6,529 bases of DNA from Deltaproteobacteria bacterium (GTDB lineage: Bacteria > Desulfobacterota > GWC2-55-46 > DRQE01), in NCBI GenBank assembly GCA_030636245.1, contig DAOVXI010000103.1, positions 1-6,529 on the forward strand. The letters run 5' to 3'. This document shows positions 1-6,209 of the stretch, piece by piece (the stretch's first letter is position 1; each line of letters begins with the position of its first letter). The notes beneath the pieces were generated by a model. It was not told the DNA's origin. It did no database searches and saw only the letters and a program-made list of their open reading frames with translations. The position numbers were made by a program, and so were the translations under genes.

Positions 1-552
1 GCACGGGAGGAGATCCCCGGAAGACGTGGATATCCCGGATACATGTACACCGACCTTGCAACTATCTACGAAAGGGCAGGCATTATTAAAGACCGCCCCG
101 GCTCCGTTACCATCGTTCCGGTTATTACCATGCCGGATGGTGATATTACACATCCCATCTCCGACCTCACCGGCTACATAACGGAAGGTCAGATAGTATT
201 AGACAAATCACTACACAGAAAACACTACTACCCTCCGATAAATGTCCTGCCATCACTCTCAAGGCTTATGAACCTCGGCATCGGTAAAGACAAGACCATG
301 GACGACCACCGCATGATATCGAACCAACTCTACGCATCCTATGCAAAGGGTGTTGACGTCAGGCGCCTTGTAACGCTTGTCGGCGAGGAAGGGCTAACCG
401 CGCTCGACAACTCCTACCTTAAGTTCGCCGAAAGGTTTGAAGAAGAATTTATAGCACAAGGCAGTGGCAGAAGAACGATAGAAGAAACACTGCGCCTTGC
501 AAAGGATATACTCGCAGTGCTACCCGAGGAAGAACTTACGAGGCTTACATAA
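1..552 (+). CDS. atpB: V/A-type ATP synthase subunit B, C-terminal part (5' truncated by window)
   Basis: This is the non-catalytic nucleotide-binding subunit of the peripheral V1/A1 head; with catalytic subunit A it forms the alternating hexamer of a rotary ATPase. The frame is open from base 1, so the CDS enters from the left, and 183 residues plus a TAA stop are visible. The first residues read AREEIPGRRGYPGYMYTDLA, a hallmark of subunit B, followed by ITMPDGDITHPISDLTGYI and PPINVLPSLSRLM. The Met at base 43 is internal to the conserved block and is not the start. Family members are about 460 residues, so roughly the last 40% is present. The subunit D gene follows after 2 bp, as in V/A-ATPase operons. 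No truncation or frameshift is seen. Assignment is firm; whether the enzyme makes ATP or pumps H+ or Na+ cannot be told from this part. Confidence 0.96.
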   Translation, partial: AREEIPGRRGYPGYMYTDLATIYERAGIIKDRPGSVTIVPVITMPDGDITHPISDLTGYITEGQIVLDKSLHRKHYYPPINVLPSLSRLMNLGIGKDKTMDDHRMISNQLYASYAKGVDVRRLVTLVGEEGLTALDNSYLKFAERFEEEFIAQGSGRRTIEETLRLAKDILAVLPEEELTRLT

Positions 553-554
553 AT

Positions 555-1175
555 ATGGAAACCGAACTGACAAGACAGAACCTCATAAACCAGAGAGAGA
601 AACTCATCTCACTTGACGGCGGGCTTAGTATCCTTAAATCAAGGCGCGAAGCCCTTACAAAAGAGCTTTTCGAGATAGCAGAGGAGTGCCTTGCAAAAAG
701 AAACGAACTGACAAGCCTCCTTTCCATTGCCTATCGGAACCTTGAGATAGCGCGCGCTTTCGCAGAACCCTCTATCGAGCCATTCATATTATCATCCAAA
801 CGAAAGGTACACCTTAAGGTCGAAAAAAAGAACCTGTGGGGTGTTAACATCGCCGAGTTCAAGGAAATCAAACTCACACGGGGGCTTGACGCAAGGGAGA
901 TATCCCCTCTCGGCGAGAGTACGGCCATACTTGATGTAACAAAGAAGTTCGAGAAGACCATGGAGATGATAGTAGAGATGGCTTCGAAAGAAGCACGGCT
1001 TGAACGCCTCGGGGAAGTAGTACGACTCGACACAAAACGCATAAACGCCATTGAGCAGCTGATAATCCCACGCATAAGAGACAACATAAAACTCATCAAA
1101 AGAACCCTTGAAGAGACCGAACGAGAGGACATATACAGACTTAAAAGATATAAAGAACGAAAATCGGATTTTTAG
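555..1175 (+). CDS. atpD: V/A-type ATP synthase subunit D (central stalk)
   Basis: A 206-residue protein, the usual length for subunit D, the long antiparallel coiled coil that forms the rotor shaft inside the A3B3 head. The N-terminal helix (residues about 1-60) has the family pattern: an LTRQNLINQREKL-like start, a GLSILKSRREAL block in which subunit D keeps a conserved LLKxKRxxL-type segment, then charged heptads. The C-terminal helix (about 130-206) is again long, charged and coiled-coil-like. The middle (about 75-125) is the less conserved, beta-containing part. It starts with ATG at 555, two bases after the subunit B stop; a GAGG at 540-543 inside the end of subunit B can serve as ribosome binding site, about 11 nt upstream. 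It is the last gene of this strand in the window and ends 75 bp from the convergent hydG stop. No other subunit genes follow, so the ATPase cluster seems to end here. Confidence 0.92.
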   Translation: METELTRQNLINQREKLISLDGGLSILKSRREALTKELFEIAEECLAKRNELTSLLSIAYRNLEIARAFAEPSIEPFILSSKRKVHLKVEKKNLWGVNIAEFKEIKLTRGLDAREISPLGESTAILDVTKKFEKTMEMIVEMASKEARLERLGEVVRLDTKRINAIEQLIIPRIRDNIKLIKRTLEETEREDIYRLKRYKERKSDF

Positions 1176-1250
1176 GAAGCAGAATGAGGAGTGCTTAGTT
1201 GATGTATTATTTCTGTCAGGTTCTTTAATTTAAAGACGATGCTACATGTG
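1176..1250. other. Convergent intergenic gap between atpD and hydG
   Basis: The only sizeable non-coding stretch in the window. Both flanking operons end here. I see no GC-rich hairpin followed by a T-run on either strand. The only symmetric element is the short AT-rich palindrome at 1222-1236. A loose AAGCA/TGCTT pair (1177-1181 with 1192-1196) gives just a 5-bp stem with a 10-nt loop. Confidence 0.7.
1222..1236. repeat. 15-bp AT-rich perfect inverted repeat (7-bp arms, 1-bp centre)
   Basis: TCTTTAA-T-TTAAAGA between the two convergent stops. In RNA the centre must open into a loop, leaving a short AT-rich stem with only one G-C pair, so it is a poor intrinsic terminator. It is reported because it is the only symmetric element in the gap. 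It could be chance in AT-rich DNA. Confidence 0.3.
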
Positions 1251-2642
1251 CTAAAAGAAGAGGTTACGTTTACCGTGGTCAAGCTCTGCCAGTTTTTTCT
1301 CTGTCTCAAGCTTAAGTAACCCTTCCTCCATCTTTTTTAGTTCCTTTGTTATCAACTCAAGACCTGTTCTTCTTATCTCCGTGTCTCCATAATCCAGCAT
1401 GTACTCCTTGAAACTCAAGATAGAGTTAGCGCGGCAAAAGTGTTTTATATTACCCGGTTTTGCGTGGCGCATAAAGACCTCCCCTGTCCTTCCAACCCTG
1501 TAACAGGCAGTACAAAAGCTCGGAGAGAACTCAGAGTTGGAGATGCTCTTTATGACCTCGAGCGTGCTTCGCTTGTCGCTCGTTATGAACTGGGCGCTAT
1601 TTTCTTCGGACACTTTACTTGAAGAGTAGCCCCCCGGAGTTGTTTTTGAAGCAGCACTGACCTGGGATACCCCGAGGTGAAAGAGCTCGTCCCTTAACTC
1701 GGCCCTCTCCCTTGTGCTGAGTATTATACCTGCACTCGGCACGGCAAGCCTTAAGATACTTACAATAAGCTTAAGTTCATTATCGGTCACCTTATAAGGC
1801 GGGTAGAGCGACATCTCCGAACCTTTGGCCTGCTCTATCCTTGGTACTGAGATCGTATGAGGCCCGACCTTGAATTCTTTCTCTAAGCTCTTTGTGTGCT
1901 CCAAGAGGGCGAGCACCTCGAAGCTATAGTCATAGAGGCCGAAGAGGGCGCCTATGCCGACGTCATCGATCCCGCCCTCCATTGCCCGGTGCATGGCATG
2001 GAGCCTCCATACATAATCCCGCTTTGGTCCCGAAGGGTGGACAGAAGAGTACATTTCTCTATTGTAGGTTTCCTGGAAGAGCTGGTAGGTGCCTATGCCG
2101 AATGTCTTTAAACGCCTGAACTCCTCTGTGCTCATGGGGGCGATATTTACGTTCACCCTGCGTATCTTTGACTGGCCTGAGCTTACGGAGTATACCGTAT
2201 CGACAGCGCGCTCCAGGCGGTCCATGTCAAAGTTCTTTGGATCTTCGGCCGCAACGAGCAAGAGACGTTTGTGACCATCTCTTATGAGTGCTTCAGTTTC
2301 ATTTTTTATCTCTTCACTGCTAAGTGTGCGAAGGTCATTACCGATGCTTTTACCGAAGCCGCAGTATGTGCAGTCGTTTACGCAGCGGCTGTTTAAATAA
2401 AGCGGCGCAAAGAGCACGAGACGGTTTCCGTATATGCTTTCCTTAACACTCTTTGCGGCTTGGAATATTTTTTCATGTTCTTCCGGATCACTACGGCCAA
2501 GAAGTATGGCCGCCTCCTCTGTTGAGAGTCCCTTAAGCGAAAGGGCTTTTTTTATAACACCGTCAAAGTCCAGGGACAGAGCGTCCTTGCTCTTACTCAG
2601 GGTTTGATTTATCTTCGCTTCATCTAAAAAAAGTCTCTTCAC
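1251..2642 (-). CDS. hydG: HydG: radical SAM tyrosine lyase (CO/CN-forming hydrogenase maturase)
   Basis: 463 residues, full length for HydG. In [FeFe]-hydrogenase maturation HydG cleaves tyrosine with SAM to p-cresol and dehydroglycine, then to CO and CN-, building an Fe(CO)2(CN)-cysteine synthon. The radical SAM motif CVNDCTYC has Cys at 87, 91 and 94. The C-terminal auxiliary cluster motif is intact: C377, C380 and C403, an exact CX2CX22C, which separates HydG from ThiH. His262 in GPHTISVPRI matches the residue that binds the dangler iron in characterised HydG. Other family blocks are VHPSGPKRDY, DDVGIGALFGLYDY and LSFKEYMLDY. The start is GTG at 2642, with a GAGGTG site just upstream; the junction with the HypC-HydE gene is a 4-bp GTGA overlap, so translation is probably coupled. 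It is the last gene of a [NiFe]-hydrogenase operon, an unexpected place for it. All visible catalytic features are kept, so it is likely active. Confidence 0.95.
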   Translation of the reverse strand: MKRLFLDEAKINQTLSKSKDALSLDFDGVIKKALSLKGLSTEEAAILLGRSDPEEHEKIFQAAKSVKESIYGNRLVLFAPLYLNSRCVNDCTYCGFGKSIGNDLRTLSSEEIKNETEALIRDGHKRLLLVAAEDPKNFDMDRLERAVDTVYSVSSGQSKIRRVNVNIAPMSTEEFRRLKTFGIGTYQLFQETYNREMYSSVHPSGPKRDYVWRLHAMHRAMEGGIDDVGIGALFGLYDYSFEVLALLEHTKSLEKEFKVGPHTISVPRIEQAKGSEMSLYPPYKVTDNELKLIVSILRLAVPSAGIILSTRERAELRDELFHLGVSQVSAASKTTPGGYSSSKVSEENSAQFITSDKRSTLEVIKSISNSEFSPSFCTACYRVGRTGEVFMRHAKPGNIKHFCRANSILSFKEYMLDYGDTEIRRTGLELITKELKKMEEGLLKLETEKKLAELDHGKRNLFF

Positions 2643-3949
2643 TCGGCACCTCTTACGCTTATCTCGGATGGAGAACGCCCAAGCTCCATTAAGAGCGTTA
2701 TCACAAACTCTATTCTTTTACCAAGCTCACTTGCAGAACCCTTGCCAGGATAAATGGAGTAGAGCGCGGAGTATGGGTAAGGGGTAAGATTTACCATCAT
2801 GGAGTTTCCGCCGGATAAGAGTGCGCGCCTTGTACCCTCAACTCCGAAAAGTTTTTCAAAGGCTGTTGTTATCAGTATGCTGCCTTTTTTGTCGATGAGC
2901 CTTGTAAGCGCCAATATCCTGAGCGCCTTGTTAAGCGTGAGCGCTTCCATGCCACTTTTACCGAGCTCTGTAGAAGGATGTGGGATGAAGGGGCCACTTG
3001 AGAACATCTCGGGAGCTATCTCCTTTGTCAGCAGCATATCATCAACAATATCCTCATCACTCTGACCTGGAAGCCCGAAGAGGGAACCTGTCATAACAAG
3101 GTAACCCATATCCTTAAGAGCGTTTATCGTATCAAGTCTTTCTTTAAGGGGTGAAGAGTGAAGTGCTGAGTAAAGCCCTTCGTTGGAGGTTTCGAACCTC
3201 ATGAGCGCTCCCCTTGCACCGGCTTCATAAAGAGCCTTGTAGTCGTCGATACCACGATCCCCTATACTTAGAGCGATCATTACCTTAACCCTTTTTTTAA
3301 TAGAGGCGATTATCTCTTTGAGCTTATCAGTTGTGTAGTACGCATCCTCACCGCTCTGCAAGACAAGCGCCTTAAAGCCTTTTGTTTTGACTGCTTGTTC
3401 GGCGCTCTTTATGATTTCTTCAGTGGAAAGCCTGTAGCGGGTAAGATCAATGTTGCTCTTCCCTATGCCACAATAGGCGCAATCCAAGCTGCAGTTGTTA
3501 GAGAACTCTATTATGCCATGCACGCAGGCCGAGTTTCCCTGCTCCTTACTACGTATCAAATTCGCGGTAAAGGTTACAAGCTGCGTATCGCTGCTGTTCT
3601 CTGTTTGGAGAACTCGAAGCATCTCGTCCTTTGTAAGGGTTTCACCTTCGAGCACACGCTCCATTATGGCGGCGATATCCTCGCTCACGCCCTCTTTCGG
3701 GGGTTTTACATTTGAGAGCTCAAGGTCCCTTGCCTTGAGGCGCTCAAAGGTCTCCTGCCATGAGCTAAGTATCTCACCTGCAGCACCGTCAGGCACCGTC
3801 TCCACCACGACCCCGCCCTGGGCAAGAACAAAGTCACCTACCTCTACGCCTTCAGTGTCGGTATGGGCCTCGCGCTTTTCTCCAAAGTAATCTATTATGG
3901 CGCGTCCCGCTTTAACCGCTATGACCTTGCCCGGTATGGAATAACACAC
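2639..3949 (-). CDS. HypC-HydE fusion: HypC-like chaperone domain plus HydE-family radical SAM domain
   Basis: 436 residues, two domains. Residues 1-75 are HypC/HupF-like: MCYSIPGKV at the N-terminus keeps the essential Cys2, then VGDFVLAQGGVVVE matches the VGxxVLVHVGFA strand of HypC, with Gln44 where E. coli HypC has His51. After a charged linker (about 65-88), residues 90-436 are a HydE-type barrel with CSLDCAYC (C153, C157, C160), LQSGEDAYY, MRFETSN, GLPGQSDEDIVDDM, GPFIPHPSTEL, NLTPYPYSALY and YPGK. HydE acts on the HydG-made Fe synthon; HypC, with HypD, carries Fe(CN)2CO for [NiFe] sites. The second-cluster cysteines of Thermotoga HydE are absent: no Cys follows C160. The start is GTG at 3949, required to make Cys the second residue, with GGAGG at 3960-3964 inside the upstream gene's last codons. 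It overlaps hydG by 4 bp. Domain calls are firm; the joint function is inferred. Confidence 0.92.
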   Translation of the reverse strand: MCYSIPGKVIAVKAGRAIIDYFGEKREAHTDTEGVEVGDFVLAQGGVVVETVPDGAAGEILSSWQETFERLKARDLELSNVKPPKEGVSEDIAAIMERVLEGETLTKDEMLRVLQTENSSDTQLVTFTANLIRSKEQGNSACVHGIIEFSNNCSLDCAYCGIGKSNIDLTRYRLSTEEIIKSAEQAVKTKGFKALVLQSGEDAYYTTDKLKEIIASIKKRVKVMIALSIGDRGIDDYKALYEAGARGALMRFETSNEGLYSALHSSPLKERLDTINALKDMGYLVMTGSLFGLPGQSDEDIVDDMLLTKEIAPEMFSSGPFIPHPSTELGKSGMEALTLNKALRILALTRLIDKKGSILITTAFEKLFGVEGTRRALLSGGNSMMVNLTPYPYSALYSIYPGKGSASELGKRIEFVITLLMELGRSPSEISVRGAE

Positions 3950-3955
3950 TACTCT

Positions 3956-4414
3956 CTATCCTCCATAGTGAGAGTGAAGGAGCTGTATCCTCGTCGTCTT
4001 CACCCTGCGCGACATCATCCGCGCGATGCGTTTCATTATCAGGTAACCCGCGTGAAAGTCCTCTTGGATATACTCACGAAGCTTCTCGCCGCTGACCACA
4101 ACAAGCACCGAATCCTCAACGCACCTTGCCGAAGCCGTCATATCAAAGGGCTCTACCAGGGCCGACCAGCCGAAGGTCTCGCCTTCCTTGGTGACCGTGT
4201 ACAGGCTCATTCTATCCTCACCGCTTACACTCATCTCTATGGAGACCTTGCCGCTCTTTAGAACATAAAGCCCCTTGGCCGTGTCTCCTTCTGTAAAGAC
4301 AACCTCACCGGCCTTAAGCTCTACCACTTCAGAGAGCTTCGAGATGTCTTTTATTTCTTTTTCCGCCAGGTCTTTAAAGAACTCCACCTTGCCGAGCCAC
4401 TTGCTATCTATCAT
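3956..4414 (-). CDS. Stand-alone cyclic-nucleotide-binding-like (CNB) domain protein
   Basis: 152 residues, with a single Crp/PKA-type CNB beta-roll and no DNA-binding domain, transmembrane segment or enzyme domain. Residues 8-30 are the N-terminal helices (FFKDLAEKEIKDIS), 33-60 hold the first strands (LKAGEVVFTEGD, GLYVLKSGKVSIE), 78-96 are the phosphate-binding cassette region (EGETFGWSALVEPFDMTASA), and a basic C-terminal helix runs from about 120 to 145. In cAMP-binding members the cassette has Glu after FG and an Arg before the conserved Ala; here these are Trp83 and Met92, so classical cyclic-nucleotide binding is doubtful. The ATG at 4414 overlaps the protease stop in ATGA, with AAGGAG 8 nt upstream (4423-4428). 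It lies between the processing protease and HypC-HydE. Its job is unknown: it could sense a ligand, act as an adaptor to the hydrogenase or maturases, or be an accessory protein. Confidence 0.85.
   Translation of the reverse strand: MIDSKWLGKVEFFKDLAEKEIKDISKLSEVVELKAGEVVFTEGDTAKGLYVLKSGKVSIEMSVSGEDRMSLYTVTKEGETFGWSALVEPFDMTASARCVEDSVLVVVSGEKLREYIQEDFHAGYLIMKRIARMMSRRVKTTRIQLLHSHYGG
3960..3964 (-). promoter_or_regulatory. Ribosome binding site of the HypC-HydE fusion gene
   Basis: GGAGG lies 10 nt before the GTG at 3949, within the final Gly-Gly codons of the CNB gene. It decides the start: GTG-TGT gives Met-Cys, placing the HypC cysteine at position 2 as the family requires. Confidence 0.75.
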
Positions 4415-4914
4415 TTTCTCATCTCCTTGATTAAGGTGAGTATGTGTTCCGTAACCTTGTTTGCCTTTTTTTCCGCTTCCTTTGAAAGCCCTCGCACCTG
4501 CTCCGCGCTTCTTATCGGTATACCTATAATGGTAACGTTACTTAAATCCATCTTGAGCGTTCTCATTAATATCAACGTTGTATCAAGCCCCATCTCGTGA
4601 ACAGAAGCGTCGATCTCTTTTTTCCGTATACTCTCGGGTTCTATGAACACAAAGTCTTTACTACTCTCGTCAACTGCCCGGCCATAGCTCGGGTTCATCT
4701 CATTGATCTTCACCGCGTCAACAATTATAACCCTCTCCCGGTTCGTTATCATGTCTATAAGATCAATGCCTGGTGTCCCGGCCGACAAGACCTCTACTGA
4801 GCCAGGCAACTCTTCGTGCTTGAGTCTGTGGGCAACCTCAAGCCCAACGCCATCATCCCCCATAAGAGGACTTCCGAGACCTATAACCGTAAGTGTTATC
4901 TCGTTACTCGACAA
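4411..4914 (-). CDS. [NiFe]-hydrogenase maturation protease (M52 family)
   Basis: 167 residues, typical for the HybD/HycI/HoxW/FrcD family. These endopeptidases remove the C-terminal tail of the hydrogenase large subunit after nickel insertion. VIGLGSPLMGDDGVG (10-24) is the family signature; it has Ser15 where most members have Asn, and the DD form rather than the DE of E. coli HybD. The nickel-sensing ligands are visible as Asp21 (HybD Glu16), Asp66 in IIVDAV (HybD Asp62) and His106 in SVHEMGL (HybD His93). SAGTPGIDL is also typical. The start is TTG at 4914: an in-frame TGA at 4924-4926 excludes any earlier start, and no other start codon precedes the signature. It overlaps the large-subunit gene by 11 bp and its own stop overlaps the CNB gene by 4 bp. 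The adjacent large subunit is its obvious substrate. Confidence 0.93.
   Translation of the reverse strand: MSSNEITLTVIGLGSPLMGDDGVGLEVAHRLKHEELPGSVEVLSAGTPGIDLIDMITNRERVIIVDAVKINEMNPSYGRAVDESSKDFVFIEPESIRKKEIDASVHEMGLDTTLILMRTLKMDLSNVTIIGIPIRSAEQVRGLSKEAEKKANKVTEHILTLIKEMRK
4423..4428 (-). promoter_or_regulatory. Ribosome binding site of the CNB-domain gene
   Basis: AAGGAG lies 8 nt before the ATG at 4414, inside the last codons of the protease gene. It supports this start and means the CNB protein can be translated well from the polycistronic message. Confidence 0.75.
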
Positions 4915-6199
4915 AGTCCACCTTCAGAAAATGCGTTGAACAGGAGATGCAGGGGTCATAGGCCCTGACTAACATCTCAAGACTCCTGCCTATCTCTTCC
5001 TTCGGTTTATCCAGTAAGAGCGGGACCATTGCCTCTATGTCCTTTTCAATGTTAGCGAGGTTCTGTGCCGTGGGTATGATGCAGTTGACCGAGGTTATAA
5101 GCCCCTCCTTATCCGTTTCGTACTCGTGATAGAGGGTTCCCCTTGGAGCCTCCACTACACCGACCCCTCGACCGGCCTTTGGTTTATGGCTTTTTGTTTT
5201 CAGATCTTTCCCCTTTGAATTCATGAGTTCGTCGATGAGCCGAAGGGAGTCGTGTATCGTGTGCACGCACTCAACAAGCTGAGCGCTGTTGTTCATGTAC
5301 GGCATGATTGATGGAACCGTAAGCTTGAGCTTCTCAGCGCTCTCCTTTGCTTCCCTGCTTATAAGTTCAAAGTTATTGTTGAGTCTTGCCAGAGCCCCGA
5401 CCATAAGGCATTCATCACCCTTTTTTGCGTGCTTTGCTGTTGAGTACTCAACGACCTCCTCTGTTATAAGTTCTTTGTAGTCGTCTGTATCGTGTCTTTC
5501 GCCGTCGCTTGAGAGGAGAGTGCCGTCATAGATCGCGTATTCCCTCTCGGCGGTAAGGGAAACGTACCTTGTCTCTCGCTCAAACTCCGGGTTTTTAAGA
5601 GTTGAAAAAACATTTACTATACTCTCCATATCCTTAAGCGTTCCTTCGAGTACCTTCTTCACCTCTTCAAAGGCTTTCTTGGATGGCCATCTTTTAAAGC
5701 CTCCCACCGTCATCCCAACCGGATGCACGTGGCGGCCGACGAGTATACGTGAAACTTCATTGGCGGCTGATTTAAGCCTTAAAGCGCACTTGACCGTCTC
5801 GGGGTCTTTTTCAGCAAGAGGTATCACCGAGCCGACACCAAAGAAGTCCGGCAGTACGAGAAAGCAGACATGAAGGATATGGCTTTGGAGTATCTCCGCG
5901 TTCATTAGAACTTTTCTAAGTGCCACTACCTCCGGCGGGGGGGTTATCTCAAGCACCCCTTCGCATGCCTTTATGGAGGCGGTGGTGTGGCTTATGGCGC
6001 AGATGCCGCAGATCCTGGAGGTTATGGAGGTCGCCTCAAGTATGGGCCTGCCCTTTAGCATGACCTCGAAGAACCTCGGAGACTCGACTATCTCTAATCT
6101 TAAATCCTCGATACGCCCCTTCTTAACATTCAAGACGATGTTGCCGTGACCCTCGACCCTTGTTATGTGCGGAAAATTAATGTGTATATCGTGTGACAC
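4904..6199 (-). CDS. Group 3 [NiFe]-hydrogenase large (alpha) subunit
   Basis: 431 residues, cytoplasmic, the catalytic subunit holding the NiFe(CN)2CO site. HITRVEGHGN at 11-20 is the N-terminal family block. The L1 motif RICGICAISH (62-71) gives Cys64 and Cys67, and the L2 motif DPCISCSTH (415-423) gives Cys417 and Cys420, the four nickel ligands. ESPRFFE, ILQSHILH, LPDFF, EAPRGTLYHEYE and the VRAYDPCISC ending resemble group 3b/3c bidirectional enzymes (sulfhydrogenase or Mvh-like); I cannot separate 3b from 3c here. After His423 only eight residues remain (FLKVDFVE), a short processing tail. The start is GTG at 6199, with AGGAGG at 6204-6209 overlapping the small-subunit stop codon. The small subunit lies 8 bp upstream and the protease overlaps downstream. 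Likely electron partners (NAD(P)H, ferredoxin or heterodisulfide reductase subunits) are outside the window. Confidence 0.96.
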   Translation of the reverse strand: MSHDIHINFPHITRVEGHGNIVLNVKKGRIEDLRLEIVESPRFFEVMLKGRPILEATSITSRICGICAISHTTASIKACEGVLEITPPPEVVALRKVLMNAEILQSHILHVCFLVLPDFFGVGSVIPLAEKDPETVKCALRLKSAANEVSRILVGRHVHPVGMTVGGFKRWPSKKAFEEVKKVLEGTLKDMESIVNVFSTLKNPEFERETRYVSLTAEREYAIYDGTLLSSDGERHDTDDYKELITEEVVEYSTAKHAKKGDECLMVGALARLNNNFELISREAKESAEKLKLTVPSIMPYMNNSAQLVECVHTIHDSLRLIDELMNSKGKDLKTKSHKPKAGRGVGVVEAPRGTLYHEYETDKEGLITSVNCIIPTAQNLANIEKDIEAMVPLLLDKPKEEIGRSLEMLVRAYDPCISCSTHFLKVDFVE

Positions 6200-6203
6200 A
6201 TAT

Positions 6204-6209
6204 CCTCCT
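6204..6209 (-). promoter_or_regulatory. Ribosome binding site of the hydrogenase large subunit
   Basis: A perfect AGGAGG lies 4 nt before the GTG at 6199 and overlaps the small-subunit TAG stop. It supports the GTG start and tight coupling of the two subunits. The spacing is rather short. Confidence 0.75.

Noticed and set aside
731..1132. 133-codon open frame on the minus strand opposite subunit D
   Set aside because: Ser/Arg/Leu-rich low-complexity product that lies wholly antisense to a well-supported ATPase subunit; no family resemblance.
1251..2642. ThiH (thiamine biosynthesis tyrosine lyase) as the identity of the 463-residue radical SAM protein
   Set aside because: ThiH lacks the C-terminal CX2CX22C cluster motif, which is exact here, and the length and GPHTISVPRI block fit HydG.
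3495..3890. 131-codon open frame on the plus strand opposite the HypC-HydE gene
   Set aside because: Ser/Thr-rich antisense product without recognisable motifs; the opposite strand has clear HypC and HydE blocks.
2639..3949. BioB or PylB-like radical SAM enzyme as the identity of the fusion partner
   Set aside because: The LQSGEDAYY, GLPGQSDEDIVDDM, GPFIPHPSTEL and NLTPYPYSALY blocks match HydE best; the hydG neighbour agrees.
3863..4261. 132-codon open frame on the plus strand across the HypC-HydE/CNB junction
   Set aside because: Crosses two real genes in antisense, with no convincing domain or ribosome binding site.
3956..4414. Crp/Fnr-type transcription factor
   Set aside because: The protein ends after the CNB fold and one helix; there is no winged helix-turn-helix.
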